In this document: one piece after another, positions 7,781 through 16,153 of the stretch
Layout: each line of letters starts with the position of its first letter
Position numbering within the stretch: the stretch's first letter is position 1
Origin: Candidatus Galloscillospira stercoripullorum
Lineage (GTDB): Bacteria > Bacillota > Clostridia > Oscillospirales > Oscillospiraceae
NCBI GenBank assembly: GCA_018715695.1
Contig: DVLB01000121.1
Location: 1-48,526, forward strand
Length of the DNA stretch: 48,526 bases
Direction: 5' to 3'
Notes under the pieces: model-generated
Databases searched by the model: none
What the model saw: only the letters and a program-made list of their open reading frames with translations
Told to the model about the DNA's origin: nothing
Program-made: the position numbers and the translations under genes

Positions 7781-10700
7781 ACCAGCCCACCAGCCGCTGG
7801 GTGGTGGTCATACCCAGCTCAGGCAGCGCGCCCAGGGCGCTGCCGTTGGGGACCTGGCGCAGCTCCAGCTCGGTGGTGGCGTTTTGCATGATGTGCACGT
7901 CCACCATGGTGGAGATGTACTTGGCGTAGAGGGTCATGGCCTCTCCGGGCATCCGCTCAGCGCCGAAGTCGAAGGGCTGGGTGCACTCGGGGTCTTTATA
8001 CCAGCCGTCCAGGTAGGCCCCCGCCAGAGTGGGCAGGGTGGGGGCGAAGACGATGGAGCCCTGGGGGTAGGCCACCGGGTCGATGGTGGGCATATCTTCC
8101 TCGGTCTGGTCCTCAGAGGGGGTAACCACAAAGCTGAGATCATAGGTGGGGGTATCCGTGCTCAGGGGAATGCAGGACACCGTGTAGGTGACCGAGCTGT
8201 CCGAGGGGGCCACCACCGGGCTGATGCCGTTGACCTTTACCGTCCCGCCCTTGACGTACTCTGCCAGGTGGGCATTGATGCCGCTGGTGTCCGGGGTCTC
8301 CCCGGCGCGGAAGGTGACGGAATAGTCGGGCACGCTCACGCCCAGGAAGGTGAAGGTGGCGGTACGGGCGGCGTCGGTGTAGTTGGCCGTGAGCGTGGCG
8401 CTGGTACCGTACTGCTCCAGGAAGCTCATGTCCACCTGGGTGTCCAGGGGGAAGGTATCGGCGCTCTCCCCCACCGTCAGGTTCTGGAAGACGGTGTAGG
8501 TGCCGCTCTGCGCATCGTCCGCACCGGTGTCTGCGAGGGAGGCGAGCTGGGCGAAGGGCTCCCCGTAGATGGTGGTGTAAACCGCGCCGGTGAGGCTGCC
8601 GTCCGCTTTCTGGATGCCCTCCACCGTCAGGCTGTATTCTCTCAGGGGGAGGTCATAGTAGTAGGTGGTATCCTCCTGGAGGGTGATGCCGGTGGTCTCG
8701 GAGACGGTGTAGCCGCCGGTGCCAGAATACTTGAGATTGGTACCGTCCTCGGCGGTGTAGGAGTCGTAGCCAACGAGCTCCAGGATCTCCTCCTGGGTGG
8801 GCAGGTCAACGGTCTGGGTGCGGTTGAACTGACCGCTCCACACGACCTGGTAGCCGTAGGTGGCGTTGCCCACCGCCACATAGGCGTTATAGAGCTTGCT
8901 GATCTCGCTCTGGCTGTAACTGGTCCACACCACCGGCACGGTGATGGACATGTCGTACTGGCTGAAGGGCAGCTTCTCCTTGGACCAGGTGATGATCATG
9001 TCTCCCTGGACGTAGCGAACCCCCTCCGCAAGGCTCCCCTTGTCGAAGCTGATGATCCCCTTATCGTCGATGGAGAAGGCGGGATTTGTGAAGCGGATGT
9101 GGTAATTGGAGATATCGTAGATGCCCTGGGCCCGCTGCCCGGTGGTCATGTCGATGGTCTTCATGTTCCGGTAGGCCTCGGGCAATTCCATTGTAACGCC
9201 GTTTGTCTCGTTCTGGTCCTCGTCCAGGATGTAGAGCAGGTCGGTGGGTCCGGGGTCCAGGGCGAAGTCGTAGATATTCTTCTTCTGCCCTGCCGTGATC
9301 AGTGAAAATTCCCCGTCATAGAGGGTTGGCTCATACTTGATGAGATCCTTGAGAGCCTGGGCCTTGAACTTGACGGTCAGGTAGATGCCAAAGTCCAGGT
9401 ACAGCGCTCCCAGCGTCTGTTCCTCCACATCCCACGCAGTTGTGTTTGCCGGCCGGAACTTGGTATAGGTATAGACGAAGTAGCCGTAGAGCTTGATATA
9501 GGGGCCCACCTCCAGGTTGGCGCCCACGCTGGCGATGGAGGTGCTGATGATGCCCACGGCCACGTCGATCTTGAAGCCGAAGCGAGCACCGATGTAGCCC
9601 ATGATGTAGAACTGGAAGCCGAAGCGCTCGTCCAGCAGGTCGGTCTCGCTGCTGCCCGACTTGCCCGCGAAGATCTTCACCCAGAAGCTGTACCGCTTGC
9701 CCATCTCATACTCCAGGTCCATGCCCATGGTGAGGTTCACGTCCACGGACACGATGAAGTTGACGCTGAGCTTGACGGCCAGGATTTTGATGTGGTACTC
9801 CTTGGAGAACATCTCATGGTTGAGAACCTGGGCCCAACCGCTCTCGTCGTCGAAAAGGGCGGAGTACTTGCTCATGAGCACTTCCAGGCCCGTTCTGCTC
9901 TCCTCCTCACTCTGGGCAGAGAGGACCTCCTCAAACTCGCTGCTCACGTCGGTCATGTTAAGCTCCGCTTCCAGCTGCTCAAAGGAGTACTCCTGGCCGC
10001 CCACGTTGACCTTGGGAAGGCTTCCCAGGATGCTGTCGATCTGATCCTGGACATCCTTGCCGCCGCCCAGCTTGCGCTGGAGGCGCAGCTGGTTGAGTTC
10101 CCGCAGGGCGTCGGTGTACTCCCCGTCCCGGATGAGGTTGATGAGCTCATTGTAGGACTCCTTCTTCTCTCGGGAGACGGTGTAGGTCTTGGCACTCAGG
10201 GAGATGTTGGAGTAGCTCTTCACGTCCACGGCTACCGAGAAGTTCACTTCCTTGAGCACGGGGATGATGACGTAGACATCCCAGTCGGTGCTGGCGTCCA
10301 CGCTCAGGCCGAAGGCCCCCTGCTGCTCAAAGTAGGCGCTCAGCTCGATTTTCAGCTCGTTTACGGTGGCTGTGGTGCCGCTGCCCACTTTTCTACTCAC
10401 GGTGAATCCAGCGCTCACCTGCACGCTCATGCCGTAGCCATCTTCATAGCGGTCGTTCACATGGACCCCCGGCGTGACGCTGGCTCCGTCGAAGGTGTAC
10501 TTGGTCCTCCCTCCCCCCAGGCCAGTCCGGGCGGCCATGGGCGAGGCAGCCAGGGCGCTGATCTCGGCGCTGCTCAGGCCCATATCCATGAGCTGGGCCT
10601 GGATGGTGGGGGTCTGGAAGGCCGCCGAGGCCATCATGGCCACCGCCTCGTCGGCGAAATCGCTCTCGGCCAGGTCGGCGGCCAGGGCGTTTTGCAGGGC

Positions 10701-12263
10701 GGTGGTGTCCAGGTCGTCCACACTGATGGGGGTGCTGACGAAGAGCCCGCCGGTGAGGTCCTCGATGTCGTCCTTGTCGATAATCTCATAGGCTACGGTG
10801 GTGCCGGTGAGGCCGGTCACCTTGGCGTAGACGGCGGAGCTATCTGCGTTGAGGGCAGCGAAGTCCTCTGCGTAGAACACCAGCAGGTCGCCGGTCTTGA
10901 ATGCCGGGGCCTCCGTCAGGCCCAGGGCCGCCCTGGCGGCGTGGTCGTAGCCGTTGGCGTCCACAGTGCCCGTGGTCCCCTTGCCCCCCGCGGGCAAGGT
11001 CTCCACCCGATAGGGGATGGTGTCGGGCAGGAGAACCACCTCGTCCAGGTCCTCCTCCCCCAGGGACTCGAAGTAGTAGAAGGAGGGGGTGGTATAGCCG
11101 CCCTCGATGCCGCCTAGCTCTATATCGGTGATGCGGATGTAAGCGATGGCGTCGTCCTCATAGAGGTCCTGGGTGTAGTCCCGATTTCTGGGGTCCACCG
11201 TCTCGTAGACGCACACCACGTCCCCCACCTGGAGGTCCAGGTTGCTGAGCGGGCTATCAAAGTCGATGGTGGAGATGCGGCCGGTGGTGATCTCCGTCTC
11301 ACCGCTGGCGTAAATGGGGATCTCCAGCACCTCCAGGCTCTGGCCGTAGGGGTTGGAGTCCGTGGGGTTCAGGTAGTAGTGGTAGGTGTCGATATGCTGA
11401 AGGAAGATGACGTCGTCGCTGAACTGGATGGTATCCTCCTCCTGCTTGGTGAAGGTAAGGGCAACTGTGCGATAGTAGTCCTCGTAGAGGGAGCCGTCCT
11501 CCTTGGCGAAGGTAAGGCCGTCACCGATGGTGAGCTCATAGGTGCCCCCCGGCCGGAAGCCGCCATCCGCTTTGACGCCGAAGAGGTTGCCGCCCTGGGC
11601 GGTGACGATGAGCTCTACCGGGTCGGAGCCGTCCTTGGTGAGCAGGGTGAGGGCAGCCTTGACCTGCTCGGCCGTCATACCCGGGGCACTCACGCGCAGC
11701 TCCAAAGCCGGGTCCTGCTCCGTCAGGGCGAAGGAGTCGATGTAGAGCTGCTCGGTGGGATCGATGGCCTGATAGGTGGCGGTGAGAGTCAGGTTGCTCA
11801 TCACCGGCTCGCTCTGGTAGAAGGGCTGGCCGTCAGCCATCTGCCAGCCGGTGAAGATATAGCCCTCCTTGGCGGGGGCAGGGATCTCCTGGGTGATGGC
11901 GTAGCCCTTCCCTACCTGGATGGGGTCGATGGTTCCCCCTCCGTCTGTCTCAAAGGTGACGGTCCAGAACTGGTCCGTCAGGTGGATATTGCCGGCCAGG
12001 TACTCCCGGATAAGGTCGGCGTCGGTCTCATCCACGGTGCTGTCGCCGTTCACGTCGGCATTGGCTGTATCGATGGAAGTGACCGTGCTGGGGTCAGCGA
12101 TGTACGCCTCGATCAGGTACACGTCCCCCATGTTCACATAGCCGTCCCCATCGGCGTCGCCCAGCAGGCTGCCGCCCAGGGCCATAGCCCGGAGGCTGGC
12201 GGCGGGCAGCAGCGAGAGCGCCATGCCCACCAGGAGCAGAAGGCTCATCAGTCGTTTTTTCAT
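7587..12263 (-). CDS. Giant adhesin/scaffold protein, N-terminal part (frameshift-truncated)
   Basis: A 1558-residue reading with a strong GGGAGG site before the ATG at 12263. It has a signal peptide at about residues 1-27. A dockerin-type pair of calcium-loop repeats follows at about 35-92 (DADGDGYVNMGD and DVNGDSTVDETD), then an InlB-like repeat at about 100-166. A long uncharacterised beta-rich region runs to about residue 1100. Two more InlB-like repeats lie near 1430-1545 (YLDGWYKDPEC, LVGWYDNPAF). The last residues (WGRRGLHDASQ) do not fit the pattern. Removing one base from the G5 run (C5 on the + strand, 7617-7621) joins TEWG to AVDFMTRL in the downstream frame, giving about 2970 aa ending in SLH domains. 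As written, the product would be secreted without its anchor. The cause could be a real mutation, phase variation or a sequencing error. Confidence 0.8.
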   Translation of the reverse strand: MKKRLMSLLLLVGMALSLLPAASLRAMALGGSLLGDADGDGYVNMGDVYLIEAYIADPSTVTSIDTANADVNGDSTVDETDADLIREYLAGNIHLTDQFWTVTFETDGGGTIDPIQVGKGYAITQEIPAPAKEGYIFTGWQMADGQPFYQSEPVMSNLTLTATYQAIDPTEQLYIDSFALTEQDPALELRVSAPGMTAEQVKAALTLLTKDGSDPVELIVTAQGGNLFGVKADGGFRPGGTYELTIGDGLTFAKEDGSLYEDYYRTVALTFTKQEEDTIQFSDDVIFLQHIDTYHYYLNPTDSNPYGQSLEVLEIPIYASGETEITTGRISTIDFDSPLSNLDLQVGDVVCVYETVDPRNRDYTQDLYEDDAIAYIRITDIELGGIEGGYTTPSFYYFESLGEEDLDEVVLLPDTIPYRVETLPAGGKGTTGTVDANGYDHAARAALGLTEAPAFKTGDLLVFYAEDFAALNADSSAVYAKVTGLTGTTVAYEIIDKDDIEDLTGGLFVSTPISVDDLDTTALQNALAADLAESDFADEAVAMMASAAFQTPTIQAQLMDMGLSSAEISALAASPMAARTGLGGGRTKYTFDGASVTPGVHVNDRYEDGYGMSVQVSAGFTVSRKVGSGTTATVNELKIELSAYFEQQGAFGLSVDASTDWDVYVIIPVLKEVNFSVAVDVKSYSNISLSAKTYTVSREKKESYNELINLIRDGEYTDALRELNQLRLQRKLGGGKDVQDQIDSILGSLPKVNVGGQEYSFEQLEAELNMTDVSSEFEEVLSAQSEEESRTGLEVLMSKYSALFDDESGWAQVLNHEMFSKEYHIKILAVKLSVNFIVSVDVNLTMGMDLEYEMGKRYSFWVKIFAGKSGSSETDLLDERFGFQFYIMGYIGARFGFKIDVAVGIISTSIASVGANLEVGPYIKLYGYFVYTYTKFRPANTTAWDVEEQTLGALYLDFGIYLTVKFKAQALKDLIKYEPTLYDGEFSLITAGQKKNIYDFALDPGPTDLLYILDEDQNETNGVTMELPEAYRNMKTIDMTTGQRAQGIYDISNYHIRFTNPAFSIDDKGIISFDKGSLAEGVRYVQGDMIITWSKEKLPFSQYDMSITVPVVWTSYSQSEISKLYNAYVAVGNATYGYQVVWSGQFNRTQTVDLPTQEEILELVGYDSYTAEDGTNLKYSGTGGYTVSETTGITLQEDTTYYYDLPLREYSLTVEGIQKADGSLTGAVYTTIYGEPFAQLASLADTGADDAQSGTYTVFQNLTVGESADTFPLDTQVDMSFLEQYGTSATLTANYTDAARTATFTFLGVSVPDYSVTFRAGETPDTSGINAHLAEYVKGGTVKVNGISPVVAPSDSSVTYTVSCIPLSTDTPTYDLSFVVTPSEDQTEEDMPTIDPVAYPQGSIVFAPTLPTLAGAYLDGWYKDPECTQPFDFGAERMPGEAMTLYAKYISTMVDVHIMQNATTELELRQVPNGSALGALPELGMTTTQRLVGWYDNPAFTGEAYTAETIIRSDGDLYLYPYVSEKLDIGLTAADFTPYNGVYSPTEWGRRGLHDASQ

Positions 12264-12325
12264 GGTTTCCCTCCCTCATGAATGGTTGCCTGTGGCGTTT
12301 TGTTCTGCGGAGTCTGTGGTCCGGA

Positions 12326-12628
12326 TCATCCTTCCCCGGCGCCCTGCTTTTGCCTCACCGGGTGGCGGCACACCCCGATCCAGCTATGCGCACCGGCGGA
12401 GGCGAAAAACCGGCAGGAGCCGCAGTCCTGGCACTCCTCTTCGTCGACGCTCTGTGCGTGGGGGCAGCGGTCCTCGCCGATGAACATCACCGGGCTGCCG
12501 CGGGGCGTGTAGACGGGGTTGGCCTTAAAGTCCGGATATTCCTCGATATACAGTCCCGAATGTGCGTCGTAGCGCAGGGGGATCTCCAGAGAGAGACCCT
12601 CGATCTCGTAATGTCTGGTCTGTGCCAT
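12326..12628 (-). CDS. Small cysteine-rich protein of unknown function
   Basis: 100 residues, preceded by an extended GGAGGAGGGAGG site. I do not recognise the family. The N-terminal half reads as a short beta-rich segment (YEIEGLSLEIPLRYD). The C-terminal half carries five cysteines spaced C-x10-C-x2-C-x2-C-x13-C (CPHAQ, CQDCGSC, GVCRHP), suggesting a small zinc or iron-sulfur site. No signal peptide or membrane segment is visible, so it is probably cytoplasmic. It ends 62 bases before the giant adhesin on the same strand with no terminator between, so the two are probably co-transcribed. A functional link with the adhesin is inference only. Confidence 0.6.
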   Translation of the reverse strand: MAQTRHYEIEGLSLEIPLRYDAHSGLYIEEYPDFKANPVYTPRGSPVMFIGEDRCPHAQSVDEEECQDCGSCRFFASAGAHSWIGVCRHPVRQKQGAGEG

Positions 12629-12667
12629 ATACCTCCCTCCTCCAGAATACAGGACGTCTCATGCTCT

Positions 12668-12695
12668 GCTGGTTATACTGTAACATGAAACCAGC
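12668..12695. promoter_or_regulatory. 7-bp inverted repeat upstream of the adhesin unit, operator candidate
   Basis: GCTGGTT (12668-12674) and AACCAGC (12689-12695) are perfectly inverted around 14 bases, in the region that should hold the promoter of the 12628 gene. A -10-like TATAAC on the minus strand falls inside. No convincing -35 is seen. Confidence 0.25.
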
Positions 12696-12720
12696 TCTCT
12701 GCCATCACCCGTTTGCACAA

Positions 12721-12758
12721 AAAAACGGGCTATCCCCTTGGTGGGGACAACCCGTTTT
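12721..12758. terminator. Bidirectional terminator downstream of the LuxR-type gene
   Basis: AAAACGGG (12722-12729) pairs with CCCGTTTT (12751-12758), and ATCCCC with TGGGGA inside. An A-run lies on the left and a T-run on the right. It sits 25 bases past the stop of the minus-strand regulator and separates it from the adhesin unit. Confidence 0.8.
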
Positions 12759-12782
12759 GGTCAGCGATGCCTGCCGGTTTCT

Positions 12783-13964
12783 TCATCGGAGCATATACTG
12801 CTTGAGATCCTTTCTCTGGCGTATATTCAATTTTTGCAGGGTATTGGAGATGTACTGCTTGACCGTGTTGGGGGAGATACCCATATGGTCGGCGATCTCC
12901 TGATTGGTCCAGCCCCGGGCTGCCAGCATGGCAGTGGCAAACTCTGTGGTGGTAAGATTGTCGGCCACGTCGTGGCCGGTGACCGGATTGTGGACCTTGC
13001 GCCAGCCAGCGGAAAAGCGGTATGTAATAGCAATGATGCGCTTGAAATCCTCTGGATAGTCTTTTTTCAGCACCGCCTCCAGCATACCGCCCACCAGTCC
13101 GTGGTGTTCGCCGAAGCCCTCGATCAGATCGTCCGGCTGGGCCAGGTGCCACGCCTTGCGCAGATGTTCCTCGGCCTTATCCGGCTGCTTGAGGCTCATG
13201 TAGTCCATAACGGCGGCCAGGTGCATGTAGAGGAGGGGGATGGGGTAGACTTCCGTCTCCATGGCGAAAGCGGTCTCCAGGATGCCAATGCTCTTTCCGT
13301 AATCCCCCTGGATGTAGGTGTAATGGGCCTGGACATATAGGGCGAACAGCCGGAGTCCCGGCGGCAGGAGTTTGATGCTTTTGTAGAACTCGTCACTCCC
13401 GTGGGGCAGGGGCAGGTGCAACAGCACCGCCGCCGCCGTAACGGTAAACAGGGCGGCCGCGCGCAGCTCCGGCGGGGTATCCGCGTTCACATCGGTGAGC
13501 ATGCTGCGCACCTCAGTCAGCGCATATCGGGCTTTTTGGATCATACCCGTGGACAGGTTGGCGTAGGCATAAAGAAGGCAGGCGGAGAGCCGCAGCTGCG
13601 GGTCCGGAGCGGACAGGTACAGCTCGGCCAGCCGGGCCGCCTCCTCGGGCTGCCCGCTGAAATAGAAATACTCGCTGCGGGCGATGTCCCGGATGTGGGA
13701 ATCAGCGATCCCTTCGATATACTCCAGGCACCGCCCCGGCGGGAAGGGCGAGTTGAGCAGTGGCATCAGCGCCGGACACGGGCCGGCGCTCTCTCCTCTC
13801 TCAGGAGAGGTTTCGTCAGAGGAACTCTCCTGTACGTCGGGGATAGCCCATGCGCCACCGAATTTCCTGGCTCCCGGAACCAGTCCGGCGGCACAGCGCT
13901 GCCGGATCAGCTTCTCGGAGCTGTTCCATCTCCGGGCCGCCTCCCGTACTGTTATGTATTCCAT
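12783..13964 (-). CDS. LuxR-type regulator with extra N-terminal HTH and TPR-like core
   Basis: About 393 residues, with an in-frame ATG six codons earlier at 13982. I chose ATG 13964 because GGAGG lies 11 bases upstream and the mapped promoter then gives a normal leader; 13982 has only a weak AGGA. The N-terminus (EYITVREAARRWNSSEKLIR, then GARKFGGAWAIP) resembles an excisionase/MerR-like helix-turn-helix. The middle (about 80-320) is alpha-helical and TPR-like. The C-terminus is a LuxR/GerE helix-turn-helix (ARGWTNQEIADHMGISPNTV, then LQKLNIRQRKDL). Family knowledge: the LuxR domain binds DNA as a dimer and TPR-like cores take protein or peptide signals. Two DNA-binding ends in one protein is uncommon. 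Targets are unknown; the adhesin unit beside it is a candidate. Confidence 0.8.
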   Translation of the reverse strand: MEYITVREAARRWNSSEKLIRQRCAAGLVPGARKFGGAWAIPDVQESSSDETSPERGESAGPCPALMPLLNSPFPPGRCLEYIEGIADSHIRDIARSEYFYFSGQPEEAARLAELYLSAPDPQLRLSACLLYAYANLSTGMIQKARYALTEVRSMLTDVNADTPPELRAAALFTVTAAAVLLHLPLPHGSDEFYKSIKLLPPGLRLFALYVQAHYTYIQGDYGKSIGILETAFAMETEVYPIPLLYMHLAAVMDYMSLKQPDKAEEHLRKAWHLAQPDDLIEGFGEHHGLVGGMLEAVLKKDYPEDFKRIIAITYRFSAGWRKVHNPVTGHDVADNLTTTEFATAMLAARGWTNQEIADHMGISPNTVKQYISNTLQKLNIRQRKDLKQYMLR

Positions 13965-14000
13965 CTCCGCGTCTGCCTCCATCCCGGTCCTATTTTATTC

Positions 14001-14029
14001 ATTATATGCCTCTTTTCAGGTGGTTTCAA
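14001..14029 (-). promoter_or_regulatory. Promoter of the LuxR-type regulator
   Basis: On the minus strand TTGAAA (14029-14024), exactly 17 bp, then a perfect TATAAT (14006-14001). It predicts a start near 13994, just before the gene. Confidence 0.65.
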
Positions 14030-14084
14030 CCATCAAAACAAGACCTTTTTCGGCACATGGGACGCGGGAGCCACCCCCTTTAAC

Positions 14085-14116
14085 AAAATAACCACACCCG
14101 AAGGTGTGGTTATTTT
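14085..14116. terminator. Perfect bidirectional terminator after the sodium symporter
   Basis: AAAATAACCACACC (14085-14098) is the exact reverse complement of 14103-14116, with a CGAA loop. It lies 18 bases past the symporter stop on the minus strand. Confidence 0.85.
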
Positions 14117-14133
14117 AGCATGCACCAATGATC

Positions 14134-15492
14134 TTAAATGGTGATGATATGGAGGGCGTCCAGCAGCGAGGAGACCAGGATCAGCACGATACACACAGGG
14201 GCCACGAATTTGATCATGACCGTAAAAAGCCTCTCCCTGCGGAATTTCGAAGAGATGCGCACCTCCTCGGCCACCGTCTTGGTTCCCATCACATAGCCTA
14301 CGAAAAGGCAGGTGATGAAGGCCACGATGGGCATGAGTACACTGTTGCTGATAAAGTCGAAGAAGTCCTGAAAATTTCTGCCCAGCAATACCACGCCGCT
14401 CCAAACACCCCAGCCCAGGGAGGAGGGCAGGGCAATGATCAGGCAGGCGATGAGTACCAACAGGCAGGTCCTCTTCCTGTTCCAGTGGAACTTGTCCTGG
14501 AGGATGGACACCACCGTCTCCATAAGGGACACCGAGGAGGTAAGGGCTGCAAAGAGCACCAACAGGAAGAACACCGCGCCAAAGGCATATCCCAGGGCCC
14601 CCGCGTCGGCAAAGACCTTGGGCAGGGTAACGAACATAAGGCTGGCCCCGGCGTTGAGGGCGGTGGCGTCGCCGTCAGAGTGGGCAAAGACCGCAGGGAT
14701 GATCATAAGTCCCGCGATGAAGGCCATGCCCGTGTCAAAGAGTTCGATCTGGGACACCGCCTTCTCCAGGTCACTGTCCTTTTTCATGTAGGAGCCGTAG
14801 GTGACCATGATGCCCATGGCCAGAGACATGGAGTAGAACATCTGGCCCATGGCGGCCAGCACCGTCAGGGGGGAGAAGCGGGAGAAGTCGGGAATGAGGT
14901 AATATTTGATGCCCTCCAGGGCCCCGGGGCGGGTCACCGAGTACAGGGAGACCAGCACGGAGAGGACCACCAGCACCGGCATCATCACCCGGCTGGCCTT
15001 TTCAATGCCCTTTTGCACGCCGAAAAAGACAATCACCGCGGTGACGCCCACGAACACGCACAGCCAGAGCACCGGCTCCACCGGCTGGCTGATAAAGCCC
15101 TTGAAGAAGGTGTCCTCCACCGCCTGGGCGCCCTGGCCCGTCAGGTAGACCGCCAGATATTTGGCCACCCATCCGCCGATGACGCAGTAGTAGGGGAAGA
15201 TGATCATGGGGACGATGGAGGTGAGATAGCCCAGGAAGGAGAACCGTTTATCCAGGGCCCGGAAGGCTCCCACCGCACTCAGTCCGGTCTTTCTACCGAT
15301 GGCGATCTCCGCCACCATCAGTGAAAACCCGAAGGACACCACCAGGATCAGGTAGACCAGCAGGAAGATGCCGCCCCCGTATTTCGCGGCCAGGTAGGGG
15401 AAGCGCCAGATATTGCCCAGCCCCACCGCCGAGCCGGCCGCGGCCAGCACGAAGCCGATCTTGCTGGAAAAGCTGTTGCGGGTGTGATGCAT
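14134..15492 (-). CDS. Sodium-dependent amino-acid transporter, NSS/SNF family
   Basis: A 452-residue inner-membrane protein of the neurotransmitter:sodium symporter family. Near residue 20 the TM1 signature GSAVGLGNIWRFPYL, with its unwound helix that holds sodium and substrate, is fully kept. It is followed by the TM2 motif and conserved FPYYCVIGGW. Hydrophobic segments fit 11 TM helices, the usual count for short bacterial NSS proteins such as MhsT or TnaT. Substrate is probably an amino acid, which cannot be named from sequence. The start at 15492 has AAGGAG eight bases upstream. It is a single-gene unit with its own promoter (15565-15537) and terminator (14085-14116). Confidence 0.9.
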   Translation of the reverse strand: MHHTRNSFSSKIGFVLAAAGSAVGLGNIWRFPYLAAKYGGGIFLLVYLILVVSFGFSLMVAEIAIGRKTGLSAVGAFRALDKRFSFLGYLTSIVPMIIFPYYCVIGGWVAKYLAVYLTGQGAQAVEDTFFKGFISQPVEPVLWLCVFVGVTAVIVFFGVQKGIEKASRVMMPVLVVLSVLVSLYSVTRPGALEGIKYYLIPDFSRFSPLTVLAAMGQMFYSMSLAMGIMVTYGSYMKKDSDLEKAVSQIELFDTGMAFIAGLMIIPAVFAHSDGDATALNAGASLMFVTLPKVFADAGALGYAFGAVFFLLVLFAALTSSVSLMETVVSILQDKFHWNRKRTCLLVLIACLIIALPSSLGWGVWSGVVLLGRNFQDFFDFISNSVLMPIVAFITCLFVGYVMGTKTVAEEVRISSKFRRERLFTVMIKFVAPVCIVLILVSSLLDALHIITI

Positions 15493-15536
15493 GACGGCAT
15501 CTCCTTTATCTCTATATTCCGTCAGGGAATGGTCCT

Positions 15537-15565
15537 ATTATGCCATATCCCGATGCCGGACGCAA
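15537..15565 (-). promoter_or_regulatory. Promoter of the NSS transporter
   Basis: On the minus strand TTGCGT (15565-15560), 17-bp spacer, CATAAT (15542-15537), about 45 bases before the start codon. Confidence 0.5.
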
Positions 15566-15614
15566 CCATGTCAGTGCTTTTTGCTTCTCTTTCCGTCCGA
15601 GGCACGTTTCGGGC

Positions 15615-15650
15615 AAAAAAGCCGCCGCGGGTATTCCCGCGGCAGCTTTG
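15615..15650 (-). terminator. Terminator of the 102-aa gene
   Basis: GCCGCGGG (15624-15631) pairs with CCCGCGGC (15636-15643) around TATT, extended by AAAGC/GCTTT. On the minus strand a run of six T follows (15620-15615). Confidence 0.75.
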
Positions 15651-15670
15651 GGTGATTTTTGATCTGGCTC

Positions 15671-15979
15671 TCAGATTGGATACTGCATACCGATGAGCTC
15701 CACCATAGCCGCAAACTGGTCCTCGTCGGCGTCCCACACGGAGAGCTCCCCGTTCATGGACCCGATGTAGTAGGTGTTGCCGCCCTGGAGGACCTTGAAC
15801 AGGGTCTCCATGCCGTGGTCCTGGATGTCGAGCAGATATCCAAATTCCACCTTCGCGTCCGCCAGATCGGCCTGGGTAAGCTTGCCTGCTTCCACCAGCA
15901 GGGCAAGCCCCTGCTCGGTGACTTCCTTCTTGAGCGCCTCGTTGTTCATCTGGCTGATGCCCACGCGTTTGTCTCCCAT
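15671..15979 (-). CDS. Conserved-looking hypothetical protein, 102 aa
   Basis: A small soluble protein with GGGAGG nine bases before the ATG. I do not recognise the family. The first half is helical and charged (NNEALKKEVTEQGLALLVEAGKL). The second half looks like an antiparallel beta unit (YLLDIQDHGMETLFKVLQGG, then TYYIGSMNGELSVWDADEDQF). No signal peptide, membrane segment or metal motif is visible. It appears to be a single-gene unit, with a candidate promoter at 16145-16118 leaving a leader of about 130 bases and a strong terminator downstream. No function can be assigned. Confidence 0.6.
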   Translation of the reverse strand: MGDKRVGISQMNNEALKKEVTEQGLALLVEAGKLTQADLADAKVEFGYLLDIQDHGMETLFKVLQGGNTYYIGSMNGELSVWDADEDQFAAMVELIGMQYPI

Positions 15980-16117
15980 GGTGATGTGCCTCCCTTTCTT
16001 AATATTTCACAGGCGCCCGCCCCACCTCGCGTCCGTCCCGGCGGTCCGGCGCTCTGCGCTCTTCCCTTTCGAGGAGCTTTCACAAAAACGTGCTGCCTGT
16101 CTCCTCCGTTTTTTGTT

Positions 16118-16145
16118 ATTTTACCATATTTGTTTCCTGTTGCAA
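16118..16145 (-). promoter_or_regulatory. Candidate promoter for the 102-aa gene
   Basis: On the minus strand TTGCAA (16145-16140), 16-bp spacer, TAAAAT (16123-16118), just past the stop of the isomerase gene. I recognise no riboswitch class in the resulting leader. Confidence 0.4.
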
Positions 16146-16153
16146 ACCTTTTT

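Noticed and set aside
15980-16111. Possible structured leader of the 102-aa gene
   Set aside because: GC-rich with partial pairing only; no known RNA class recognised.
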